Assembly: GCF_002149015.1 (NCBI RefSeq)
Contig: NZ_NGFO01000005.1
Coordinates: forward strand, 1-64,000
Reading direction: 5' to 3'
Length of the DNA: 64,000 nucleotides
DNA from: Gordonia lacunae
GTDB taxonomy: Bacteria; Actinomycetota; Actinomycetes; Mycobacteriales; Mycobacteriaceae
Shown here: one piece after another, positions 38,678-50,600 of the stretch
Layout: the number at the start of each line of letters is the position of its first letter
Position numbering within the stretch: the stretch's first letter is position 1
Position numbers and translations under genes: made by a program
The notes under the pieces: model-generated
Told to the model about the DNA's origin: nothing
What the model saw: only the letters and a program-made list of their open reading frames with translations
The model's database searches: none

Positions 38678-41600
38678 CCGATGTCGATTCAACGGCCTCC
38701 AACATCTCTCTCACCTGGGGCTCGCGGCCTTCGACACTGCACCTGATCGCCTTCTCGGCCGGCGTTGCACCTTCCGAGACCGCCTATGAGGCGGTGTCCG
38801 GCCCGGTCACTTTCGGTGAGTTGTATGCGCGTGTGTCGGCGACGGCCGGCGTCTTCATCGCCCAGGGTCTCGACACCGAAGCCGCGGTGGGCGCCGGGGT
38901 CACCCAGACCGAGGCAGCGGCCGGTCGCGCGCCCGCCGAGATCGCCGACGCCACCCGGCGCGCGATCGCGCTGATCCGCGAGCGTGCGCTCGAACTGATC
39001 GGCAGCACCGATCTCGGCTCACTGCCCGGACTCTTCCGCTCCGCCGTCGCGCGCCACGCCGACCGTCCCGCGGTCAGCGACGCGACCGGGGCCGGGCTGT
39101 CCTACCGCGAACTCGACGAGCAGTCCGACGCGCTGGCCGGTGGGCTCCGCGCGGCCGGAGCCGGCCCGGGCAGGCTGGTCGGCGTCGCGCTCCCGCGCCG
39201 GACCGAGCTGATCGTGGCCCTGCTGGCCGTGCTCAAGACCGGGGCGGCATACCTGCCGCTCGACCGCTCCCAGCCGGTCTCGCGCGCGCAGTCGATCATC
39301 GACGACGCCGCGCCGCTGCTGGTACTCGCCGACGCGGAGCTCGCCGCGGCGTGGGATGTCATCGACGTGCGGTTCGTCACGACCGGGGACGTGCTGCGGG
39401 ACGCTTCGAGGAGCCCCTCCGCAAGCTCCGGGGCTCCTCAGGGAGCGGAGGGGCCAGGCTCCGGGTCACTCGACGACCGGCTGCCGGCCTACCTGATCTA
39501 CACGTCCGGTTCGACGGGCAAGCCGAAGGGTGTCGTCGTCTCGCACCACGAGGTCGTGGCGCTGATGAAGGCCGCGGCCGAGGAGTTCTCGTTCGGGCCG
39601 GACGACGTGTGGACGCTGTTCCATTCGTACGCCTTCGATTTCTCGGTCTGGGAGATCTGGGGACCCCTCGTGACCGGCGGACGCGTGGTCGTCGTCGATC
39701 AGGACACCACGCGGGATCCGGAGGCCTTCGTCGAGCTCCTCGAGACCGAGCGGGTCACAGTACTGAGCCAGACGCCCTCGGCCTTCTACCAGCTCGTCGC
39801 CGCACAGCGAACGGCTCAGGCCTCACTCACCTTGCGCTACATCGTATTCGGTGGCGAGGCGCTGAGTTTCGAGCAGGTCCGGCGCTGGTTCGACGACAAC
39901 CCGGCCGATCCGGCGCAACTGGTCAACATGTACGGCATCACCGAGACCACGGTGCATGTCAGCTACCGCGCGCTGCACCGCGACGCGGTGTCGGCGGGGG
40001 ACGCGTCGTTCATCGGACGGCCGCTGTCGTCGCTGGACATCCACATCCTCGATTCGCGGCTACGGCCGGTGCCCGAGGGCGTCATCGGCGAGATGTACGT
40101 CACCGGAACGCAACTCGCGCAGGGTTATCTGCGGCGGGCCGGTCTCAGCGCCACGCGTTTCGTCGCGAACCCGTTCGCGGCCAACGGTTCCGGTGACCGC
40201 ATGTACCGGACCGGCGATCTGGCGCGCCGCGTCGGCGACGACATCGAGTACCTCGGTCGGGGCGACGCCCAGGTCCAGCTCCGCGGCTTCCGCATCGAAT
40301 ACGGCGAGATCGAGGCCGCGCTGGTGGGCGTCGACGGGATCGCGGCCGGTGCGGCCAACGTCGTGGACCTGCCCGACCGTGGCGAGATCCTCGCCGCCTA
40401 CGTGGTTCCCGAGCCGGGCGTCGAACTCGACGAACAACTCGTCCGCCGTCGTGTCGCGACCGCGGTGCCGGAGTACATGGTGCCCGACGTCGTCATGGCG
40501 GTCGAGCGGCTGCCGCTGACCCAGAACGGCAAACTCGATCGCGGTGCACTGCCGCGGCCGGTGCTGGCATCGACGACCGAATTCGTCGCGCCCGAGAACG
40601 ACACCGAGACGGCCCTGCGGGACATCTTCGCGGAGGTGCTGGGACTCGAGGACATCAGCGTCGTGGAGTCGGTCTTCGACGTCGGTGGCAACTCGCTGCT
40701 GGCCGCCCGCATCGTCGGTCGCGCCGCGGAGACCCTCGGTGTGGACCTCACCGTCCGCGACCTCTTCGACGCCCCGACGGTTCGCGACCTCGCGCTGGCC
40801 GCGGCCTCGAAACGGCCGGGACTGCCGCCGATCGAACCCGTTGCCGCGCGTCCGGACCGCATTCCCCTCTCGCTGGCGCAGCAGCGGATGTGGTTCATCA
40901 ACCGCTTCGATCCGGCCTCGCCCGCCTACAACATCCCGATGGTGCTGAGGCTGTCCGGCAGTGTCGACGCCGATGCCCTGCGTGAGGCATTGCTCGACGT
41001 GATGACCCGCCACGAGGTCCTGCGCACCACCTACCCCGAGTCCGATGGTGAGGCCTACCAGCTCGTCCACGAGCCGGTCGCGGCGGCCGCGATGCTCGAC
41101 TGGCGCGAGGTGCCGGAATCGGTGCTGCCCGAGGTGATGCTCGGCGGATTCGATCTGGTCGCCGAACTCCCGGTGCGCGTGGGCTTCTCCCGTGTCTCGG
41201 ACACCGAGGCGGTCCTCGGGATGGTCGTGCACCACATCTCGTGCGACGGGGAGTCCCTGGCACCGCTGGTGACCGACCTGATCACCGCGTACACCGCGCG
41301 GGTCGCCGGGAACGCACCCGAGTTCCGGCCGTTGCCGGTCCAGATGGCCGACGTCGCCCTGTGGCAGCGCCGCGTGTTCGGTGCCGCGACCGACGACTCC
41401 TCGCTCATCGGAGCGCAGCTGCAGTACTGGGCGCGGCAACTCGACGGGGCGCCCGACGTGCTGGAGTTGCCCACCGACCGACCGCGGCCCGCAGTGGCCT
41501 CGCAGCGCGGAGCACGCGTCGAGTTCGCTGTGCCGCAGGAGGTCTCCGAGCGCGTCGCGCGGTTGGCCCGCGACCGCGGGCTGACCCCGTTCATGGTGGC

Positions 41601-44600
41601 GCATGCGGCGCTCGCGGTGCTGCTGTCGCGCCTGTCGGCGACCGAGGACATCACCGTCGGCACGCCGATCGCCGGGCGCGGGCAGTCGATCCTCGACCCG
41701 ATGGTCGGCATGTTCGTCAACACCCTGGTCCTCCGGACCGGAGTCGATCTGTCGGCCGGTTTCGGCCGGTTGCTCGACGACGTCCGGCGCACCGATCTCG
41801 AGGCCTTCGCCAACGCGGACATCCCGTTCGAGGCGGTCGTCGAACGGGTGAACCCGCTGCGTACCGAGGCCTACGCCCCGCTGGCGCAGGTGTGGCTCGC
41901 CTTCGACCAGTCGGCCATCGCCGATCTGGCGTCCCAGACGCTGACGATCGGGGAGGGTGGCGGGCTGGCCGTCACACCGGTCGAACCGCACGACCTGTCC
42001 GCTCGGGTCGACCTGACCGTCGGGATCGCCGACAACGGGGACAACTGGCAGGGATCGGTGCTCTACGCGACCGACCTGTACGACGCGGAGACGGTGCGTC
42101 TCTTCGCGGATCGGTTCGTCCGACTCCTCGACACCCTGACGGCCGACCCGGCCGCTCCCGTCGGCGATGCCGATCTGATGACCGCGGCCGAACACGCGGT
42201 TCTCGACCGGTGGAGTGGCGACGCCGAGTCCGCCACTGTGCCCGAGCCGGCCGTGACGGTCGCCGATGCGCTGGCAGAGTCGTTCGCGCGCAACCTGTCC
42301 CGGGTGGCGGTGCGGGCCGACGGCCAGACCCTGGACTACGCCGAGTACGGGGCACTGGTCCACGCGTTCGCGCGGACCCTCCTGGCGCAGGGGGTCGGGC
42401 CGGACGTGCCCGTCGCGGTCGGCGTGCCGCGATCGGTCGAGATGCTGGTCGCGATCCACGGGATCGTGCTCGCCGGCGGAACATATGTGCCGCTCGACCC
42501 GGAGGCGCCGGCGGATGTCGTCCGCAGGCAACTCGCGCTGTCCGGTGCGTCGACGGTCGTCGTCGTCGGCGCACGGCCGAGCTGGGCCGAATCGGTATCG
42601 CAGACGGCAGCTCTCGTCACCGTCGATGTCGATGCCCTCGCCACCGCGGCGACGGCTCCCGTCACCCACGCGGACCGCCCGGCATCGCTCCGCGCCGGAC
42701 ACCCGGTGTACACACTCTTCACGTCCGGTTCGACGGGGCAGCCCAAGGGCGTGACGATCACGCACCGCGGTCTGCACGACATGCTGTCCTGGTTCGGGGC
42801 CTACACCGGCGATCCGGCGGACGAACGGGTGCTGGTGAAGACGCCGTACACCTTCGACGCGTCGATCTGGGAGCTGTTCTGGCCTTTCGTCGCCGGCGCC
42901 ACCGCCGTGGTCGCCGCACCCGACGGACACCGGGACCCGGCCCATCTGGCCCGCGTCATCGCCGATGAACGGGTCACCTCCGTGCAGTTCGTCCCGTCGC
43001 TGCTCTCGGTGTTCCTCGACGAAGCCTTCGATCCCGCCACCGGTCTGTCCTCGGTGCGCCAGATCTTCACCGGCGGTGAGGCACTCACGCCCGCGGTGAC
43101 CCAGCAGACCCTCGCGGCCGCACCGCACGCGGTGATCGTGAACCAATACGGCCCCACCGAGATGACCGTCGACGCGACGATCGCCACCCTGACCGAACCC
43201 GTGGACGTCGTGCCCGTCGGTCGCCCCGCACCCGGGCTCACCGCACGAATCCTCGACCGCCGCCTCCGCCCTGTCGCTCCAGGCGTGCCGGGAGAGCTGT
43301 ATCTCGGTGGCGCACAGATGGCCCGGGGTTATGCGGCCGCGCCCGCCCTGACCGCCCAGTCATTCGTCGCGGACCCCGCCGGGCCCGCCGGCACGCGGCT
43401 GTACCGGACCGGCGACCTCGCCCGCTGGCGCGCCGACGGCGACATCGAGTACCTCGGTCGCACCGACTTCCAGGTCAAGATCCACGGCCAGCGCATCGAA
43501 CTCGGCGAGACCGAGGCCGTGCTGGCCGCGGCGCCGGGCGTGGTCTCGGTGGCCGCGGCAGTCACCACGACCCCCGCGGGCGATGCGCTCGTGGCCTACC
43601 TGACCGGTCATCCGGGCGACACCGTGGACGTCGACGCGGTCCGTGCCTTCGCCGCCGAGCGTCTGCTCGCGCACCTGCGTCCCACGCTGTGGGTCGTCCT
43701 GGAAGAGATGCCGCGCAACGCCTCCGGCAAGGTGGATCGCCGGGCGCTGCCCGCGCCCGCCGTGGCCGAGTCCGAGGTCGTGGAACCCGAGACCCCCGCC
43801 GAGCGCACTCTCGCGGGGGTCGTCGCCGAGGTGCTCGGCGTCGAGCAGGTCTCGGTGGTGGACTCCTTCTTCGACCTCGGCGGCAACTCGCTGGCCGCGA
43901 TGCGGGTGGCGGCCCGAGCCGGTGCCGCCCTCGGCGTCGAGGTCACTGTCCGCGACCTCTTCGACGCACCGAGCGTGCGTGAGCTCGCGCAGCGCGTCGC
44001 CGACCGCGTACCCGGCCTACCGCCGGTCACCGCGGTGCGCCCGCGCCCGGACGATATCCCGTTGTCCTATGCGCAACAACGAATCTGGTTCATCAACCAG
44101 TTCGACACCACGTCGGCCGCCTACAACATCCCGATTGCCCTGCGGCTGCGCGGCAAGCTCGATCTCGCGGCGCTGCGTGCCGCGATGGTCGACGTCGTCG
44201 AGCGTCAGGAGGTGCTCCGGACGGTGTTCCCGTCGATCGACGGTGCACCGCGACAGGTCATCGGGGATGCCGCCGGGGTCGGGGCCGAACTCGACTGGGA
44301 CGTCGTCGACGACGAGTCCGAGCTCTTCGCGGCCGCCGCCGGTGGCTTCGACGTCACGGTGCAGCGACCGATCCGGATTCGGGTCCATCGCGTCGACGAT
44401 CTCGAACACATCGTCCTCATCGTGATCCACCACATCGCCGGCGACGGCGAGTCGATGCGTCCGCTGGTCACCGACGTCGTCACGGCGTATGTCGCCCGCT
44501 CACAGGGACGTTCGCCGGAGTTCGCGGCGCTGGAGGTCCAATTCGCCGACGTCGCGCTCTGGCAGCGTCGTGAACTCGGATCCATCGACGATCCGGACTC

Positions 44601-47600
44601 GCGGGTGTCGGCTCAGGTCGACTACTGGCGCTCCGCGCTGGCCGGGCTTCCCGAGGTGCTCGAACTGCCCGCCGACCGTCCGCGTCCCGCGGTCGCGTCG
44701 ATGGCGGGCGCCGAGGTCGGATTCGAGATCGACTCGGCCACAGCGGAGCTGGTACGCGAGCTGGCTGCCGAACGTGGCGTGACCGAGTTCATGGTCATCC
44801 ACGCGGCGCTCGCGGTGCTGCTGTCGCGGCTCTCGGCCACCGACGACATCGCGATCGGCACGCCCATCGCCGGCCGCGGCGACGCCGCCCTGGACCCGCT
44901 GGTCGGTATGTTCGTCAACACGCTCGTCCTGCGGACCGTCATCGACCCGGCGCAGGGGTTCGCCGACCTCCTCGACGCGGTGCGGGTCACCGATCTCGAC
45001 GCCTTCGCGCACGCCGACGCACCGTTCGAGGCAGTCGTCGACGCACTGGCGCCGTCGCGATCCGAGGCGTTCGCCCCGCTCACCCAGATCCTGCTGACCG
45101 TCGACCCCACACCCGCGGATCCGTCCACGCTCGTCGCGGACATCGACGAGCTGGCGGTGGAAGTGGTGGAGACCGAGGAGAACTCGGCCAAGGTGGACCT
45201 GACGGTCGGACTCCGCGGCGGGCGCGGCGGGTCCTGGATCGGTCGCGTCAACTACGCCACCGATCTGTTCGACGAGGCGACGGTCGCGCAGATGATGGAT
45301 CGGTTCGCGCGGCTGCTGCACGAGCTGGTCACCGATTCGACCGTGCCGGTCGGGGACGCCGACCTGCTCGACACCACCGAGCGTGACATGCTCACCCCGG
45401 TCGGCCGTCGCGCCGCGACGCCGGCCGTACCGCTCGCGGAGCTGTTCGCCGCCGCGGTCGCGAATGCCGGAACCGACCGCACCGCGGTCGTCGATCCCGA
45501 CCGGACACTGACCTACGGTGAACTCGACTCCGCGTCGAACCGGCTGGCCCGCCACCTGCTGGCTCAGGGCATCGGCCGCGGAACGCTGGTGGCGCTGGTC
45601 ATCCCGCGTTCGGTCGACCTCATGGTCGCCATCTGGGCGGTCGCCAAGACCGGCGCCGGGTACGTTCCGATCGACCCCGACTACCCGGCCGACCGCGTTG
45701 CCCACATGATGTCCGACTCCGGTGCGACCATCGGACTCACACTGACCGGCGTCGCCGACGTCGCCGCCTTCGGCGGGCAGTGGGTGCATCTGGATTCACC
45801 GGAGCTGACCGAATCGGTTGCCGGACAGAGCGATACGCCCGTCACCGACTCCGATCGCCTCGCCCCCGTCCGCGCCGGCGACACCGCCTACGTGATCTAC
45901 ACCTCCGGCTCGACAGGTCTGCCCAAGGGTGTCGAGGTCACCGCGGGCGGCCTGCGCAATTTCGGTGCCGAGGCGGTCACGAGGTCCGGGATCACCCGCG
46001 ACTCGCGGGTCCTGGGCTTCGCGTCGCCGAGTTTCGACGCCTTCGTCCTCGAGTACCTGATGGCCTTCACGGCGGGTGCAGCGGTCGTCTACCGCGATCG
46101 TGACGCGGTCGCCGGCGCGCCGCTCGCGGACTTCATGCGCGCTCATCGGGTGACCCACACGTTCCTGACCCCGACGGTGCTGGCATCACTCGATCCCGCC
46201 GAACTACCGCACCTCGAATCCGTCTGGGCGGGTGGCGAAGCCGTGCCGGAGTCGGTGCGCGACCGCTGGAGCCGATTCGTCGCCTTCCGCAATGTCTACG
46301 GTCCGACCGAGACCACGATCGTCATCACCGTGGCCCCGCCGACCCGGCCCGGCGAACCAGTCCACATCGGACCGCCGATCGACGGCGTCGACCTGCTGGT
46401 GCTCGACGCCCGGCTCCGTCCGGTCCCGGTGGGGGTCGCCGGCGAGCTGTACGTCAGCGGTCCCGCCCTGGCGCGTGGCTACCTCGACCGGCGTGGTCTG
46501 ACCGCGGAACGCTTCGTCGCCAATCCCTTCGGTGAGCCGGGGGACCGGATCTACCGCACCGGAGACATCGTCCGCTGGGCCCGCGACCGCGACGGCTCCC
46601 TCACGGTGGACTATGTCGGCCGCAGCGACGACCAGATCAAGCTCCGCGGTCTGCGCATCGAACTCGGCGAGATCGAGAGCGCCCTCGGAGATCATCCCGC
46701 CGTGGCGTCCGCGGTGGTCACCGGTGTCGACGCCGACGGTGGGCTCGCCGCAAGCGGACAGTCGGTGGTCTCGGCGCTCGCCGCCTACGTGGTGTTGCGC
46801 GAAGCCGTCGACATCGCCACGCTCCGTGAGCATCTCGCCGAGCGGCTGCCGCTGTTCATGGTGCCGGCCGGTATCGTCGTGCTCGACGCCCTGCCGCTGA
46901 CCCCGGTGGGCAAGCTGGATCGTCGGGCGCTCCCCGCGCCGACGATCGAGGTCGACTCCGATCACGTCGACGCCGAGACGCCGGTGGAGCAGCAGCTCGC
47001 CTCGATCATCGCCGGACTACTCGGACTCGAGCGCGTCAGCGTCACCGACTCCTTCTTCGCGCTCGGCGGCGATTCCATCATGTCCATCCAGGTGGCGTCC
47101 GCGTCACGCGCCGCCGGGATCGACGTGTCCCCGCGGGACATCTTCGAGCACAAGACGGTTCGCGGGATAGCCCGTGCCGTCGGCGCACGGGGCGAGCGCG
47201 TGCCCGCCCTCGAGGAACTGCCCGGTGGTGGGATCGGCCCGATGGCCGTACCGCCGGTGGTCTCCTGGATCCTCGGGCAGACCGACGCGGTGGCCGACTT
47301 CGGCGACTTCTCCCAGTCGATGGTGCTGACCGTCCCGGCGGAACTCACCGCCGAGATCGCGCAGGAACTCCTCGCGCAGGTCGTCGCCGCGCACCCGATG
47401 CTCAGCGCTGCAGTCGAACCGGGTCGGGGTGACGGCGAGTGGCTCATGCGCACGGGTGTCGCGCCGCTGGACGCCGGTGCGGTCACGGCTCTGGCCAGTG
47501 CGGCGCGCGCCGGCGAAGCCGGCTTCTCCGACACCGTGGTCGAGGCCTTCGAGGACGCCTCCCGGCGACTCGACCCGACCACCGGACAGCTCGTCGCAGC

Positions 47601-50600
47601 CGTCCTGGTCACCGATCCCGCGGGTGAGTCGCGCCTCGTGGTCGTCATCCACCACCTCGGCGTCGACGCCGTCTCCTGGCGGGTCATCATCGAGGACCTG
47701 CTCACCGCGTGGGCCCAGCGTCAGGCCGGTCAGGCCTGTTCGCTGCGCCCGGAGGTCACCTCGGCTCGTGCCTTCAGCGCCGCCCTCGACGCCCAGCGCA
47801 CCGATCGCGCCGTCGAGCTGCCCTACTGGCTCGACCGGTCGCCGGAACGGATCACCGATCTCGGGGCAGAGCTCGACCGTGCGCGTGACCGCATGTCGAC
47901 CACCGACACCGTCGTGCACACGATCAGCTCCCCGGTCACCGAGGCGCTGCTCACGACCGTCCCGACCGCCTTCCGCGGCAACGTCAACGACGCCCTCGTC
48001 GCGGCCCTGGCACGGGCTGTGCGGTCCTGGCAGCAGGCCCGGGGAATCGCCGACGACCAGCCGGTCACCCTCCTGCTCGAGGGCCACGGCCGGTACGAGG
48101 AAGCGCTCCTGCGGGGAACCGATCCGCGCACGGTGGACCTGTCCCGGACCGTCGGCTGGTTCACCACCATCGCGCCGATCGCCGTCGACGTGCGCGGCGA
48201 CTCCGTCCACACGGTGAAGGTCGCCAAGGAAGAGCGGGTGGGCCAGCCGGACAACGGGATCGGCTACGGACTGCTCCGGTACGCCGACACCGAGCTGGCG
48301 CGACGGCCGTTGCCGAGTATCGGATTCAACTACCTCGGCAACGTCGCCGGGACCGGGTCGGCCGGCGAGGACGCCGCGGCCTCGGGCGAGGCGGGGATGC
48401 CGTTCCTGCCCGACGCCGCCGCACCGCGCCTGCCCGGCACGGTCACCGGCGCCATGGCGGTCCCGAATGTGTTGAGCATCAATGCGGGTACGGCGATCGG
48501 CGACGGCGGCCGCGAGTTCGTGGCCGGGTTCACCTTCCCGCGCGGTGCGCTCTCCGCCGACGATGTCGACGATCTCGCACGCCGCTGGGACGCCGAACTC
48601 ACGGCGATCGTCGACGAGGTCGCCCTCGTCGGCGACCCCGGTCTGTCGCCCTCCGACGTCCTGGGTGCACGTGTCACCCAGGACGATCTCGATCACCTGG
48701 CCCGGAGGTACCCGGGCGCCGACGTGTGGCCGCTGTCGCCGTTGCAGCGCGGCCTGCAGTTCCAGGCCGAGCTCGCCGCAGCCGGCCGCGAGGCCGGAGC
48801 GGTCGACGTCTACACCGCCCAGGCGGTTCTCACGCTCAAGGGCCAGATCGACGCCGAGCGTCTGGCCGCCGCAGTGCGCGAGGTCTTCGATCGGCATCGG
48901 GTGCTGCGGTCCAGTTACGTCCGGGTGCCGAGCGGCGAGGTCGTCGCGGTCGTTCCCGAGACGGTCAATATCCCTTGGCGGACAGTCGATCTCGATCCCG
49001 ACGCCGCATCGGTTGTCGGCCTGGACGGTGACCGCGGGGTCGCCGAGGTCGCGCAGGCCGAGCGCGCGACGCCGTTCGACCTCGAATCCGGCCCGCTCAT
49101 GCGGTTCGTCCTCGTCCGTCGTGGCACGCGGTCGACGCTGGTCGTCACGAGCCACCACATCCTGATCGACGGCTGGTCGAGCCCGCTGATCATGGCCGAC
49201 CTGTTCGCGCTCTACGCCACCGGTCAGACCTACACCGGCACCGTCGCCGCCGAGTCCGGCGCCCGGGGCGACTACCTCGACTATCTGCGCTACATCGCCG
49301 CATCCGACACCGAGGCGGGCCTGGCGGCCTGGCGTTCGGTACTCGATGCCGTCGACGAGCCGACGCTCGTCGGAGCCGGTCGTGAGGCGACCTCCGAGGC
49401 GCTCCCGCGCGACCACAGTGTGCTCCTCTCGGCCGAGATCACCTCTGCCATCGAGGAACTGACGCGCGCCCGCGGCGTCACCGTCTCCACGGTGATGCAG
49501 TTCGCCTGGGCGGTGTTGCTGTCGCGCATCACCGGCCGGCGCGCGGTGGTCTTCGGCGAGACCGTCTCCGGCCGGCCGGCCGATCTGGACGGTGTGGAAA
49601 CCATGGTCGGCCTGTTCATCAACACGCTGCCCGCCGTCGCCGACGTCGACCCGGACGCCAGCGCCGCCGACGTCCTCGACGCGCTCCAGGCGTCGAAGGT
49701 CGCGGTACTCGACCACCAGCACCTCGGTCTGCCCGAACTCACGGCGCTCGTCGGCCGTGGGCAGCTGTTCGACACGCTCGCCGTGCACGAGTCGTATCCG
49801 GTCGACGCACAGTCGCTGAAACAGGGGGCCGACGCCGGCGGCATCGGGATCGAAGATCTTGATGCGACCGACTCGACCCACTACCCGCTGAACCTCGTCA
49901 CCGGCGTGGTCGGCGACCAGATCGAGCTGAAGTTGAAGTATCTGCCCGCCGCGTTCGGCGAGCGGCAGGTCGAGGTGTACTCGGATGCGCTGATCCGCAT
50001 CCTGACCACGCTCGTCGCAGACCCGGCCACCCAGGTCGGCGCGATCTCGCTGCTCGACGACGCGGAATACCGCCGCGGGCTCACGCCGCCGGTCACCCAC
50101 ACCGCGAACACCGAGTCGTCGCTGGCGGAGCTGTTCGCCCGTTCGGTGCACGCGCACGCGGATCGTCCCGCCGTCACCGACACCGGGGACACTCTCGACT
50201 ACCGGGCGCTCGACGCCCGCTCGGCCGCCATCGCCGCGGCTCTGCAGGGCCGCGGCGTCCGGCCCGGCGACCTCGTGGCCGTCGCGACGGCCCGCACCGT
50301 CGACCTCGTGGCGTCGATCGTGGGTGTGTTGCGTTGTGGCGCAGGATATCTCCCGCTGGACGCCACCAACCCCGTCGAGCGCCTGCGCTTCATCGTCGAC
50401 GATGCGTCGCCGAGTGCGGTGATCATCGACGACACGACCGCGGATCACGAACTGTGGTCCCAGCTGGACGCGACCCCGGTGGTGCCGGTCGAGCAGCTGG
50501 TGGCCGAGGGCGCCGGGGCGAGGCCCGAACCGCTCGCGATCCATCCGGATTCGCGTGCCTACGTGATCTACACGTCGGGTTCCACCGGCCGGCCGAAGGG

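Noticed and set aside
38600..38700. Possible frameshift or sequencing error splitting one NRPS gene into two at the 38.67-kb junction
   Set aside because: Both sides carry their own A-domain N-terminal relic followed or preceded by non-A sequence; joining the frames would not rebuild one continuous A domain. The GTGA overlap is also the normal coupling seen at other genes here.
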